From Flavobacterium sp. Root901 (GTDB lineage: Bacteria > Bacteroidota > Bacteroidia > Flavobacteriales > Flavobacteriaceae), in the NCBI RefSeq assembly GCF_001429765.1, contig NZ_LMJB01000007.1:432780-496779 (forward strand): a stretch of 64,000 nt of DNA, given 5' to 3'. Both the position numbers and the translations under genes were made by a program. Below the pieces are notes generated by a model. That model was not told the origin of the DNA. It did no database searches and saw only the letters and a list, made by a program, of their open reading frames with translations. This document shows positions 28,942 through 38,785 of this stretch, in pieces (the first letter of the stretch is position 1; every line of letters begins with the position of its first letter).

Positions 28942-29112
28942 CTGGAAACGCAATATGGTTATGCATGCAAACTTATAGGACAGCTATTGGAAGACTACAA
29001 ATTGAATAACTTCGTAAAAGCAAAACATCAATATCAAAATCAGGTAGTTACACCTGTTAAAGATTCAAATTTTAACAATATTTTTACAGGGAAAAACAAC
29101 AAACTATGCTAA
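28942..29112 (+). other. Possible gene remnant without start codon
   Basis: Between TGA at 28939-28941 and TAA at 29110-29112 the plus strand is open for 56 codons and reads like protein (ETQYGYACKLIGQLLEDYKL...), but it has no start codon. It ends a few bases into the small gene at 29106. It could be the tail of a gene whose front was lost, or chance. No family recognised. Confidence 0.2.
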
Positions 29113-29354
29113 TTAATAAAATCAACCTTGAAGTAAAATTGTGGGGCAGCATTCACAACGTAAAAGTATTATTGGAAGGAAACATCATCAATATGTGGGA
29201 TTATGATCGAAAAAAAAAAATCAGTACCAGAGAATTAATTGATTATCCTATAGATGAACAATTAGATGTTCGAATTAAAACAAGAGGCATGAATGGTTCA
29301 AGCGCTGTCTTGACAATAAAATTTAATGGACAAATAGTCGGAACTATTGACTGA
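29106..29354 (+). CDS. Small beta-rich protein of unknown function
   Basis: An 82-residue product with alternating strands: INLEVKLWGSIHNVKVLLEG, then LDVRIKTRGMNGSSAVLTIKFNG. It looks like a small beta-sandwich; no motif or family recognised. A leader ending TACAGGG lies upstream, and it is followed after 58 bases by the signal-peptide protein at 29413 in the same direction, so the two may form an operon. Confidence 0.55.
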   Translation: MLINKINLEVKLWGSIHNVKVLLEGNIINMWDYDRKKKISTRELIDYPIDEQLDVRIKTRGMNGSSAVLTIKFNGQIVGTID

Positions 29355-29412
29355 CAAACGAAGACGGAAGAAACCAGAAAGAACTCAGCATATCCCTTAA
29401 CACGCCAACAAC

Positions 29413-30361
29413 ATGAGAAAAGTATTTCTTTTTTTTCCTTTTTGCTTTATCTTACATCGGACACAGCCAAGCCATTATTGAAACTTTAGACGGCGAGGAA
29501 CTTCAAATAAATTTCAGCAAATATGTACCTGATTTTTCAATAATCACAGCAATCAATACTTCGGCCGTAACAATACAGCTTAAAGGATACGTGCCTTTAA
29601 AACGTGGAGATATTGTTCCTGATCGATCTTTGATTCTCGGATATAAAATAAAACCTTCTGAAGGAGTAGGCAGCATTTTTTCTAAGGGACAAATTAATTC
29701 TAGCATGAATTTTAATGCAAGCTATGCGTTTATGAAAGAAATATCGGGAAAGGATTATTTTTTGAATTTTCAAAGTGCCTACAACATTGAAAAATCAACT
29801 ATGTATTATCCTGACGAAATATATGAAGATCAAATTCATAATTTTAATTTTTCAGGTGCCGTGTTTAATGTATCTGTGAGCACACTTTTTAAAGGTTTTA
29901 TTTTTCCTACATTAACATTTGGATACGCAAGAAAAAACAATTATGCAGATCTGGATAAAATTGAAATAACTGATTTTCAATTTATAGAAAATCCCTCAGA
30001 GAACAATATTATAAGAGGTTATGGTCCTGTAGTCAATGCCCACGTCGGCAATTATAAGAAATTTGATCGTTATCCATTAAAAATGACCGTTTCTTTTATT
30101 CCTGGCGAAGATAAAAAAAACAACAATAAATTATTACCTGGAGGAACTTTGTATTACAGTGCTGATTTTGGAAACACAAAACCAGTTCATAAATTAGGCT
30201 TAATTGCCTTTTTAACGAAACAAAACAACGAAACGGGAATAAGATCATCATTAATAGGCATAGGAATGCAGGTAAAAGATTTTACCAACAACCTTAATTC
30301 AGATAATTCAGTGGCAAAACGAACTGAGATAAATATAAGTGCTAGCATATCTCTGCTTTAA
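29413..30361 (+). pseudogene. Outer-membrane beta-barrel-like protein, frameshifted in a T8 tract
   Basis: From 29444 to TAA at 30359-30361 the frame encodes about 300 residues of a beta-rich protein: alternating aromatic/polar strands and a C-terminal strand TEINISASISLL typical of outer-membrane barrels. A signal peptide is evident only if one T is removed from the eight-T run at 29429-29436: ATG 29413 then reads MRKVFLFFLFALSYIGHSQA, a good signal with cleavage after SQA. As written, the ATG frame stops early. Without the correction the only start is an internal GTG at 29591. The homopolymer suggests slipped-strand variation, a true pseudogene or a sequencing error. Function unknown. Confidence 0.65.
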
Positions 30362-30573
30362 ACTTATAAAAACATTCGATACTTATTCTTTCAAGATACC
30401 GAAATTTAATAAAGATTTCAGATGCTCAAAAAAAATAAAGAAATCAAAAGATTTCTAAAACAATCTATATCATGACATGGAAACCAAAATCATTTCCCCT
30501 ATTCAAAAGCAGCAACACAAGTAGACCAACATATTACGAAGTGTATGGCACAAATTAAGTGGCGACTTTTAAT

Positions 30574-32313
30574 TTAAATCCAGATGCCGCACACGAAAAT
30601 ATTATTTTTTAAGCTAAAAGTATGTTTTTTGTAAATAGCGGCCAGCTGCTCGACAAAACCACTGTTTTCGTTCATAAACCTGTCTATTCCATCTTCAATA
30701 AATCCCACTTCCTCAAATCTGTAATTTCTGAACACAAAATCCTTCCTTTGGTCATCTCTTACCTCGACCAAATAGCTCTCGAAAGAAAGCCCAAGCTCTT
30801 CCAAAACAGCATCATTGTTTCGATCAAATCCACCCCAGTTTAAAGTCATTATGAAATTTTCGGGATTTCCGTTAAAACATCTGTTCATGAGAGCATTCAG
30901 ATGCGGTTTTTTTCCATTCCACTTAAAGGTGCCAAGAAAGAACTTCTCATGAGCATTTTTGTTCACTCTTATAATATACTTTGGCAGATGTTCGTTTCTC
31001 TTTCCTGATATGGCAATAAGGATAAAAGTCAGCAGAATATGGGTAGTATTGAGGATTTCAATCCCAAAATCGTACCCTTCAAGAGATTCAATATCGTCAA
31101 AGAAGATTCTCAGGTGGTTCTTCCATACCTCATTATACTTTAATGCTTTTGCCGAATTTTCTTTCATTTGGAGAAATTTGGCCCTGCCGCTGATGACAAA
31201 ACTGTCTCTTAAGATAGCATTACTTGCCCCGCTGTCCCCCATCATCTCGCTTATTATCTTCTCATCCGTTAATAAGGTATTTGCTTTCAGAGAATCAGAT
31301 CGGATGATCTCCAAGATTGTCCAATTTTCTGCTGTGAGTATTTTGACCAGTTTTGCAGGACTACCGCTTTCACATTCATCAGAATAGAAATAGGGCTTGA
31401 GCGTACCCAGAATATCGTTTTCCAATACCTCATCTACTGCCTCTTGATCCTTGATTTTAAAAAACTTGAGATAATCTTCAGTCTGCTTATAAATTTCAGG
31501 ATCTGTTTTTAAGATTTCCCAATAATTCTTGGTAGGTAATCTATGAAAAGCAGAATATATCATAAATTTCGGAAGTATCATTGTTGCGAAATGCTCATAA
31601 TCAGGTTCCGACCCTATCATTGCAGCAGACATTTCCGCTAGCCTTTTTTTATAATCGCTCTCATTGGTTTGTGGAGCAGCCATGACAAACAGCACATAAT
31701 CCTCAAAACCTTTGAGTCTGTAATTCTGATGGTGGTTCTTCAAACCTTTTTTCAATTTTTTTTCATCGTTGTACAAATTGCATTTATGAACAGGACTTAA
31801 CAGTCGTCCCTTGCTTGTCTTACAGGGAACAACCCTCTTGGCCGAAATTACCTTGTACTCTCCGTCGACCTCAAGATGGTACCCCTCAACAGTAATACCA
31901 GATTCATTGAAGAATGCTGAAAAAGGCACCAGAAGCTCCTCCCAGCTTGTAGAAGCAATGACCGCTTTTATTTCCCCCGCATTTGCCTTGTACTTCTCTT
32001 TTACGGCTTCGACATACTTGTAGATTTCATGGATGGCCTGGCGCTCGGCCTGATTGGACCTTTTAATTTCGATTATGATGTAGTTGTTCTCCCTGTCCTT
32101 GGCCAGTATGTCGATAAAACTTTTGGTTGTAGCTCCTTTGGCAATATAATGCTCCTTGCCTATTAATTCGTATTGCGGATTAAGGATCCCTAAATTTTCA
32201 GCTAGGCTGTCCCTGATGAGGGCTTCATAATTATTCATACAATCTGATATGCTTTCAATTATTTTTTTCTTATAAAAACCTGTAAGATATTGAAAATAAT
32301 CAAAATGAAGCAC
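30574..32313 (-). CDS. NucS-like PD-(D/E)XK nuclease-domain protein, candidate defence gene
   Basis: A 579-residue protein. Its N-terminal 120 residues look like an NucS/RecB-type nuclease: D68 (KSFIDILAK), E82 and K84 (YIIIEIKRS), then Q88 and a helix (AIHEIYKYVEAV) as in the family QxxxY region. An alternative start at M26 is possible (32238). Residues 140-579 are an uncharacterised mixed region with helical stretches (FEDYVLFVMAAPQ; TTHILLTFILIAI) and no further motif I can name. It lies in the defence block next to the SMEK NTPase gene (32544-35834), separated by 230 bases. It could be a stand-alone defence nuclease. Confidence 0.7.
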   Translation of the reverse strand: MLHFDYFQYLTGFYKKKIIESISDCMNNYEALIRDSLAENLGILNPQYELIGKEHYIAKGATTKSFIDILAKDRENNYIIIEIKRSNQAERQAIHEIYKYVEAVKEKYKANAGEIKAVIASTSWEELLVPFSAFFNESGITVEGYHLEVDGEYKVISAKRVVPCKTSKGRLLSPVHKCNLYNDEKKLKKGLKNHHQNYRLKGFEDYVLFVMAAPQTNESDYKKRLAEMSAAMIGSEPDYEHFATMILPKFMIYSAFHRLPTKNYWEILKTDPEIYKQTEDYLKFFKIKDQEAVDEVLENDILGTLKPYFYSDECESGSPAKLVKILTAENWTILEIIRSDSLKANTLLTDEKIISEMMGDSGASNAILRDSFVISGRAKFLQMKENSAKALKYNEVWKNHLRIFFDDIESLEGYDFGIEILNTTHILLTFILIAISGKRNEHLPKYIIRVNKNAHEKFFLGTFKWNGKKPHLNALMNRCFNGNPENFIMTLNWGGFDRNNDAVLEELGLSFESYLVEVRDDQRKDFVFRNYRFEEVGFIEDGIDRFMNENSGFVEQLAAIYKKHTFSLKNNIFVCGIWI

Positions 32314-32543
32314 TCAATATTTCAAATTTCAAGGCTTGATTAGAAAACAGTAAAAATGCACCTGTTTTCACTGGACGCAGCTGATAAAATTGAAAACATT
32401 TCCATGAGGAAAATCGTTTCTTATGAGTTATTTTAATATATATTTTCTTTCTTTCCACCTTGCTAGAATGCGGAATAGCTATAATTACAAAACACCTATT
32501 CTTATCTAAAACCAGCGCTAGTTTGAGAAACATTTATACATTA

Positions 32544-35500
32544 TCAGGAAGATCTCATCTCTATATTTTTAATTGCACCAACAGCCGCTCTTCCCAATGA
32601 AGCATCGTTTACCATTGCTTTTAGTACAGCAAGGTCTTTGCTGTTTCCATATAGCCCGATCTGATCTGTGGCATACCTATAGATAAAGGCTGTATCATCC
32701 TTAAATTTTGAAACAGGAAATGCGTCCTTTGTCTGCAGGCATGTTCTGCACGCGTATAAGATATGCTCTGAAATAAAGGATTCCAATCTGTTGATGCTTT
32801 CATCGAAATATTCCCTAAAGTTTAAATGCATCAGTCCGTCATTAAAGACTTTCAGGCTGTCTACAAGGTATGGGGAGTAATTCTCGAAAAGCACTTTTAT
32901 AGCAGGGGCACATTTTTCCATTATTCCCTTATTGTCCAGGTCTTTCCTGTTTACCCAGTAAAATATCTCCGTAAAAGCTGACAAAAATTTTTCTCCGACA
33001 GTGCTTCTGCGATCAATCAGGCTGACAAAATCAAATTTATGCTTGGCCAATATTATACAGGCAACAATATGATTTTTCATTCTCTCCTGTGACATTGTTG
33101 CTTCAAGAACTGGTTTCTCAAAAATTTTTGACAACTCGGAACAGCATTGCTCACCCAGTATTTTTTCTGCGGTCGAAATAAGCGGCGATAAAAAAAGGTC
33201 ATATTCTTCTTCATGTTTCAATGCCATTAAATAGAACGCCTTTTGTTCGGCCTCGTCTAAGTTTTCAATCACATTTGTAAACGCAGAACAATAGGGATGA
33301 TCAAACTGCGCATTGAACATGTAGGAAGCCTGCCTCCAAGATTCTTTGCTGTCCTGGTTCGCCAATGCATCACGCATATCGGAGAGCACGATCTGTTCAT
33401 AATTTTCAGAATTGGATTCAAAAGCCCCCAGGGCATTAAGGGCTTCAAAAAGATTGGAAGAAAGAAATGGATCGGTGACACCCGTTTCTGATTTAGCCTT
33501 CTCTACGGCTTCAATCAGGCACTGCCTTTCGTTCTCATTACTATGGCAGAAGGGAACTGCTTCCACAATTTCATATTTTAGTGTCCTTGGCCAATGTAGC
33601 CAATGATTGGACAAACAATGTAGAATCATGCCATACAGAGCTTTCGCGCTCTCGCTGAATCGGCACAGGACCAGAAGCAGGTAAAACTGTCCTGTTTTTA
33701 TCTTGCCTTTTCGGCTTAATTGTGCTATGGAATCTGCAGAAAAATTTTTCTCGCTTTTCATTAACATAAATCCCGACCCTAGACATGAAAAAAACCATGA
33801 CAATCCCGTAACAGCCACTGATTTACCCTGAAACGGACTGTAGACAGCCTGAAAAGACCCGCTTCGCAGACTTATCTTTTTTTGTGCCGCTTCATCCTTC
33901 ATTTTGTTGAAGATCACCTCCAGATGTGAATCCATTGTAAAGACTATAGAGAACATCTCTTCGAGCAACCTTCCATTGAATATTTCATAAATTACGATCT
34001 CTACAAAGGCAAGCTCATCGTATCTCCATTTCGGTACTGATCCCCTTTTTATAAGCACCTCGGGGTGACTTCCTTCTTCAAGCACAAATTGAATGCTGCT
34101 GATTTCATTTCGCATTTTCAAAAGGATCACCTTTAATTTATCAGCTGCCCAGCAACGGCTAAACTCTCCGGCTTCGCCATTCATGATCAAAATAAGCAGA
34201 TCGATGTCTGAAATGTCGTCCAGTATCTTTTCCTTAAGCACATTATCTTCTATCGATCCTAAAATAAGAAGCCTTTTTTCATCATTCTTTGGGGCATTGA
34301 ACTCTTCAATTACCATTTTGGGATCTTCGTAGAATCTTGCGATGCTCTCAGCAGTAAAAAACATCAGGAGCATTTCATGGCTGTAACTTATCCTAGCAAA
34401 ATTACTAACTATTATTTTACTGCTCAAGCAACCCTCCAGAACAGCGACTTCGATTCTGTATTCCCGCATGATATTCTCTGCCTGGCTCAGGGAAATACTG
34501 AAAGAAATCTCTTGTGACATTTTTTTTGCAAATGCTGCAAGCAGAAAAATGCCTTCCTTCCCCAAGCTTCCTAGTTTTCTTCTCACATATAGCTCAAAAA
34601 GGCGATACCTACTTATCTTTTCGATCCCAAAAATGCCTATCTCCCCTACCATCCTAGCTTCCATGGCGGTAGTCACCATATCTAAAACAGGTTTAAGCTT
34701 GCCTACAGAATTCGAATATTTTGCCGCAATGTCGACCTTCAATCGGGCATCTGGCCTATATACTTGTATAATTTTGGCATCAAGCGATAGTAAACTTTCA
34801 GTCGCCTGCTGGGTACTTATTAAAAATAAAATTTTATGCTTATTGGAAAGTTCTCTTATCTCTGCAACAATTCTTTCTGCACCTCCCGCTGAACATTCAT
34901 TTAGTCCGTCAAGCGCTAGAAGGATTTTCTTTCCTAAAGCCCTGCAAGCATCTATGAAAGACATGGCAGAATCAAAGCCGTAATCTGCCGCCAATTTCTC
35001 AATAGCGGCAGAAAGGCCCGAAGCGCAATATTTGGCCTCCAGGATTACCGGAACAATATCCTTATTGATCATGGCCATTGCCCAGCTTTTTATTATAAGC
35101 GATTTGCCATTACCTGACTCACCGGTAATTAATCTGCCTTCCTCTCCAATAGCCTCTTTGAACAATAACGCGGTGGAAATCTTCGACTGGCCAATTCCTA
35201 CCTCCGAGTGAACGAGATATTCAAGGTCCGGTTGATTGCTTTTTTTTACGACTTCCAAATAATGCTTTATTTTTTCGTCGCTATCATTAAAAACAAGTAT
35301 CGCTGCTTTTTTATCCGGATTTCCGAATTCGGATTTTAGAAATTCCTTAATCTCAGAGAAACGCTTCGGATCTTTTGCATAAATCGAGGCAATTTCACTT
35401 ATAAGATCCGATAAGTAAAGAACGTCCCTCTGCATATCAAAAATATCCTGGTAGCCATCAATAACAGTCCGTCGCTTCCTCCTGACGGCATCCAGCAACA

Positions 35501-35834
35501 GGAATTTTATGCCCCCCGTAAAGCGCTTATGCAGGTCATGATCCTTGAATTTTTTCAGCGACTTTCTGATTTTGTCTAATGTTGTGTCGGAAGTTATCTG
35601 AAATGCGATTTTAGATGAATTGTCATCTCCAAGATCGACCGCAGGAAAATTGACCTGCTCTTTGCCAAGGTCTTTGAGTTGGTATTCATAGATCATATTC
35701 AGAAGCCTCTGGCAAATACCCTCGGAGACTTTATTAATATCGGTGTAGCAAAGAGCGGTGGAAAAGTTAATTTCGAGTAGCCATGCCTTTATGTATTTTT
35801 GAACTTCCTTGATTTCTTCGTACTGTTTGGGCAT
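32544..35834 (-). CDS. SMEK-domain STAND NTPase
   Basis: A 1096-residue protein. The N-terminal 95 residues fit the SMEK domain: LCYTDINKVSEGI, then NFPAVDLGDDNSSKIAFQITSD, with the conserved D...QxTS arrangement of this predicted nuclease-like effector. After a helical linker, a STAND NTPase follows: Walker A LITGESGNGKS (about residues 231-241) and Walker B LLALDGLNEC (about 302-311, with DGLNE). The C-terminal 700 residues are helical repeats, a probable sensor. SMEK was described by comparative genomics as an effector in bacterial conflict systems (Aravind group). No membrane segments. The start is the first ATG and keeps the domain complete. Confidence 0.8.
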   Translation of the reverse strand: MPKQYEEIKEVQKYIKAWLLEINFSTALCYTDINKVSEGICQRLLNMIYEYQLKDLGKEQVNFPAVDLGDDNSSKIAFQITSDTTLDKIRKSLKKFKDHDLHKRFTGGIKFLLLDAVRRKRRTVIDGYQDIFDMQRDVLYLSDLISEIASIYAKDPKRFSEIKEFLKSEFGNPDKKAAILVFNDSDEKIKHYLEVVKKSNQPDLEYLVHSEVGIGQSKISTALLFKEAIGEEGRLITGESGNGKSLIIKSWAMAMINKDIVPVILEAKYCASGLSAAIEKLAADYGFDSAMSFIDACRALGKKILLALDGLNECSAGGAERIVAEIRELSNKHKILFLISTQQATESLLSLDAKIIQVYRPDARLKVDIAAKYSNSVGKLKPVLDMVTTAMEARMVGEIGIFGIEKISRYRLFELYVRRKLGSLGKEGIFLLAAFAKKMSQEISFSISLSQAENIMREYRIEVAVLEGCLSSKIIVSNFARISYSHEMLLMFFTAESIARFYEDPKMVIEEFNAPKNDEKRLLILGSIEDNVLKEKILDDISDIDLLILIMNGEAGEFSRCWAADKLKVILLKMRNEISSIQFVLEEGSHPEVLIKRGSVPKWRYDELAFVEIVIYEIFNGRLLEEMFSIVFTMDSHLEVIFNKMKDEAAQKKISLRSGSFQAVYSPFQGKSVAVTGLSWFFSCLGSGFMLMKSEKNFSADSIAQLSRKGKIKTGQFYLLLVLCRFSESAKALYGMILHCLSNHWLHWPRTLKYEIVEAVPFCHSNENERQCLIEAVEKAKSETGVTDPFLSSNLFEALNALGAFESNSENYEQIVLSDMRDALANQDSKESWRQASYMFNAQFDHPYCSAFTNVIENLDEAEQKAFYLMALKHEEEYDLFLSPLISTAEKILGEQCCSELSKIFEKPVLEATMSQERMKNHIVACIILAKHKFDFVSLIDRRSTVGEKFLSAFTEIFYWVNRKDLDNKGIMEKCAPAIKVLFENYSPYLVDSLKVFNDGLMHLNFREYFDESINRLESFISEHILYACRTCLQTKDAFPVSKFKDDTAFIYRYATDQIGLYGNSKDLAVLKAMVNDASLGRAAVGAIKNIEMRSS

Positions 35835-35969
35835 TGTTTAAAAATTTGATTATAAAATTAAAAAAATCTCTAAAACTTATCCAGTTTTATATTACAGTAT
35901 TCGGATTTTATATTTTTTTGTGCATTTTTACCAAACTATCAAATGGCAGTTTATTTAACATGAACGGAG

Positions 35970-36449
35970 CTATAAGGCTCCGTCATCCACAAATGAATAA
36001 TAGGTTTCAGGAGTAATAATCAGATGATCCAAAAGTGTGATATCCATAATTCTGCCTGCTTCTTTTACTTTTCGGGTTATCTGCTTATCCGCTTCGGAAG
36101 GCTTCACCTGGCCTGAGGGGTGGTTATGAATCATAATAAGCGATACGGCATTAGCTTTAAGAGCTGCGGCAAAAATCAGCCTAAGGTCTACAGAGGTGCC
36201 AGCAATTCCTCCCGAGGATACTTCATACATTCCCAATACCTTATTGGACTGGTTCAGAAGCAGGATCTTGAACTCCTCGAAAAACTCGATTGTATCGGGA
36301 TTCCAGCATTGGAGCGCCAATTGGTAAACTGTTTTGGAAGATTTGATATAAGGTCTTTCCGAAGCTTTCACCTTTGTTTTGTAGATAAGCTGGATTTCTG
36401 ATACGTGATTCCAGTTCTGAAGTGTTTTTGAAGTTTCCATGATTTCCAA
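35970..36449 (-). CDS. radC: RadC-type JAB-domain protein
   Basis: A 159-residue JAB (MPN+) metalloprotein: IHNHPSG with H108 and H110, and D121 in KPSEADKQI form the JAMM zinc site, and the C-terminus LDHLIITPETYYSFVDDG matches RadC. It lacks the helix-hairpin-helix of chromosomal RadC, as usual for mobile-element copies. METSK at residue 4 is an alternative start. It opens, in the minus direction, the maintenance block shared by many Bacteroidota integrative elements (PcfJ, PcfK and SSB genes lie upstream). The function of element-borne RadC proteins is unknown; it is not needed for repair. Confidence 0.88.
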   Translation of the reverse strand: MEIMETSKTLQNWNHVSEIQLIYKTKVKASERPYIKSSKTVYQLALQCWNPDTIEFFEEFKILLLNQSNKVLGMYEVSSGGIAGTSVDLRLIFAAALKANAVSLIMIHNHPSGQVKPSEADKQITRKVKEAGRIMDITLLDHLIITPETYYSFVDDGAL

Positions 36450-36664
36450 GTTTTAAGATTAATAATGGAACCTGAACCGGGAATGAGAAAGCGAGCGAAA
36501 AAAGCAACGCAATAAAGCAGGTTTTTCTCCTGCATTTATGGGGGAATTTTTTTCGGCGAACCGCCTTTCCTTCCCGAACTTTGTTTCGGAATTAAGCCTG
36601 AACCCTGAGACATATCCCCGCCTACAAGTGTCTGCTCGCCGATAATGCACAAAAAAGCCGAAAA

Positions 36665-37981
36665 CTAATTTTCGGCTCTCTCTTCTTTTTTTATTTTAAG
36701 TCGCTTCTTTATCTGATAGAGGTTCTGATTCAGAAGCTTCAAAATCTGCTTATGATGCGGAGAGTTCTTGTTTTTATCTCCCCTGCACTGCAGCACTTCG
36801 AGCGAGGGAAGCGCCACCTCTATGGTCTCCACAGGCCTGTTTTCAAATTTCGCAGAAAGGATAAGCGAGTTTCTCTTTTTGTAGTATTCATTGGCAAATA
36901 CGCAGTGGCGGAGCATATCGCCCTGCTCAAGAAAATCTTGCACGCTTTCCATTACGCAGATGGAAAGATTCTCCTTATTGAACTCCAATCCGAAAAACTG
37001 CCTTTTCTGCTCTTCGTAGGCAATCTGCGCCTGCTGTATTTCTTGGCGAAGTTCTTTTATGTGCTTACGCCTTTGGATGATACGTTTTTTCTCCACAAGC
37101 CTGTCGTGGACTTCTTCCAAATTCTCAGGGCATACCAAATCAGAATTATTCAAATCCTTTTTGAACCATCTGAGAAGGCTAATGTAATCCTCCCAAATGG
37201 AAAAATCCTTTACCTTGTAATTGTTTTTAATGCAGGTTTTAACTGCCTGCCAGTTCTCCCTGATGCGCTGAGTGTGCGACACGAGATAATGGGCAAGAAA
37301 ATCGGTCTGCCCAGTTTTGAGAAGCGTTTCTGCATGGGAATCTTTCAGAAGAGCCGTAAAAAGCACCTGTGGGGCAATGCCGTAGAAACTGCCCTTGAAA
37401 CCGTTTCGTTTCAAAACTGAAATCGCTTTTGAACACGGATAAACCTTATAGGGATTGATGCGGTATTTGGGAGAGCTTTCGAAACTTTTCGGGCGGATTT
37501 CCAAAGGGGTGTAATATTTCCATGCATCATATGCCTGCGAAAAAATGTTGGTGCCGAGCGAGAGCGTGCGCACCTCCCCTTTTTCGTTTATCCAATGCTG
37601 CATCACTTCCTTATGGTAATAAGTGGGCATGAAATTCTTTTTCATATTCTTGTGCGAGCAGATAATTCGCACGACCTGAAATCCCCCGCAAATATCCAAA
37701 ACAGCGAAGTATTCGATTTCCCTGAAATGCGCCTGATTGCATTGCTGCATTTTAAGCTTTCCTCTGCATGCCGTACAGCTGATATACTTTTGACAGGACG
37801 CTTTCTTGGCATCAGGCTTCCAGGAGTGGGCGCAGTCCAAGCAGTGGAATTTTCCTCTTGAGAGCACGCCCCATTTGATGAAAATGTTCTTCTCTGCCCA
37901 AACCTGCATCTTTTTCGATACAGGGGCAAGAGTTCCGCTAAGGGAAGTTATATGCTTTTCGATGATGGTTTTGGGTATCAT
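36665..37981 (-). CDS. PcfJ-like mobile-element protein
   Basis: A 438-residue protein. The N-terminal third has two Cys pairs (FHCLDCAHSW; CQKYISCTACRGK), likely a zinc ribbon. The C-terminal region shows the PcfJ pattern: LEQGDMLRHCVFANEYYKKRNSLIL, then VETIEVALPSLEVLQCRG. PcfJ and PcfK were named in the enterococcal conjugative plasmid pCF10 and occur as a pair in Bacteroidota elements; their role in DNA transfer is unproven. Its ATG overlaps the stop of the PcfK-like gene upstream (ATGA at 37978-37981), so they are translated together. Confidence 0.85.
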   Translation of the reverse strand: MIPKTIIEKHITSLSGTLAPVSKKMQVWAEKNIFIKWGVLSRGKFHCLDCAHSWKPDAKKASCQKYISCTACRGKLKMQQCNQAHFREIEYFAVLDICGGFQVVRIICSHKNMKKNFMPTYYHKEVMQHWINEKGEVRTLSLGTNIFSQAYDAWKYYTPLEIRPKSFESSPKYRINPYKVYPCSKAISVLKRNGFKGSFYGIAPQVLFTALLKDSHAETLLKTGQTDFLAHYLVSHTQRIRENWQAVKTCIKNNYKVKDFSIWEDYISLLRWFKKDLNNSDLVCPENLEEVHDRLVEKKRIIQRRKHIKELRQEIQQAQIAYEEQKRQFFGLEFNKENLSICVMESVQDFLEQGDMLRHCVFANEYYKKRNSLILSAKFENRPVETIEVALPSLEVLQCRGDKNKNSPHHKQILKLLNQNLYQIKKRLKIKKEERAEN

Positions 37982-38358
37982 AGGTCAAAAAGCGTTAAGG
38001 TTTTCGATTCAGGTTTTGGAGCGGTAACCGCCGTTTTTGCAACGGCGGTATTCTGCACAGCTTTGGGAGCGGAAGTGAACAGATCAGCCACAGCAGGCTC
38101 TTTCAATGCAACTCTGCAGTTTACGGGCTGAGGCTGTCCGATGCTGTCATCGGTGTAGTACTTGACCGCCATGTCAAATATTTCCTGATTGTCAAAGGCG
38201 CACAGCCCAGTTTTTTTCACCTCGCCGAAAATGTAATTTAGACAGCTTTCCAAGTTTTTTGATTCTTTAGAGAAGTCCTTTGCAAATACGGCATCTGCAA
38301 GGGCGGTCTGATTGAGGTAGTTTTCTATAGCGGTCTTGAAGTTTTCTGAAGCTTTCAT
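37978..38358 (-). CDS. PcfK-like mobile-element protein
   Basis: About 126 residues starting MKASENFKTAIENYLNQ. The pattern of SKNLESCLNYIFGEVKK, then CAFDNQEIFDMAVKYYTDDSI fits the PcfK family. The C-terminal 40 residues are Ala/Pro/Thr-rich and probably disordered. I prefer the ATG at 38358 over one 24 bases earlier because it matches the family's N-terminal helix. It overlaps the PcfJ-like gene by four bases and follows the unknown gene at 38389-38748. Confidence 0.8.
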   Translation of the reverse strand: MKASENFKTAIENYLNQTALADAVFAKDFSKESKNLESCLNYIFGEVKKTGLCAFDNQEIFDMAVKYYTDDSIGQPQPVNCRVALKEPAVADLFTSAPKAVQNTAVAKTAVTAPKPESKTLTLFDL

Positions 38359-38388
38359 AAGGGAAGATTTAAGATTATACAAATAGTC

Positions 38389-38748
38389 TTATTCAAAAGA
38401 GGTTCTGTAGATGTCATAGCAGTACTCTTCAAAACAGAGCCAGCACATAAAGGTGTAGTGAGGCAGACCGTATCTGTCTTTTACCGCTTCCCCAAGGGAA
38501 TCTTCCATTTCTTTTCTGATGTCTTCCAAATCATCCAAATGCTCGATGTACAATTTCTTGCAGTCGGCGTGATAGATAAACTGGGATATCATACCGCTGA
38601 TGCATCCGCCTCTCTGCATGTCTTCAAGGAATGCTTTCAGCTGCTGTTTTTTTGTTCCGACATAAGACTGCATTTCAGAAAGGATTATCTTTTTGAACGC
38701 ATCGTGAACGTCATACTCGGCGTATATTGATTTTTCTAAGGCTTTCAT
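38389..38748 (-). CDS. Mobile-element protein of unknown function
   Basis: A 119-residue protein with a helical N-terminus (ALEKSIYAEYDVHDAFKKII) and a central RGGCISGMISQFIYHADCKKLYIEH segment, ending in an aromatic/Cys-rich region (MCWLCFEEYCYDIY). I recognise this as a frequent neighbour of PcfK and SSB genes in Bacteroidota elements but cannot name a family with confidence. It lies about 30 bases upstream of the PcfK start in the same operon. Confidence 0.65.
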   Translation of the reverse strand: MKALEKSIYAEYDVHDAFKKIILSEMQSYVGTKKQQLKAFLEDMQRGGCISGMISQFIYHADCKKLYIEHLDDLEDIRKEMEDSLGEAVKDRYGLPHYTFMCWLCFEEYCYDIYRTSFE

Positions 38749-38785
38749 AACTCATTTCTTTAGGCTTATATAATTGAAATAGGAA

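Noticed and set aside
30545..30552. Internal ATGGCACA motif as a nested element boundary
   Set aside because: Only eight bases match the terminal motifs, with no partner or integrase nearby.
36752..37420. 222-residue plus-strand frame
   Set aside because: It is wholly antisense to the PcfJ-like gene, whose zinc-ribbon and PcfJ motifs are clear.
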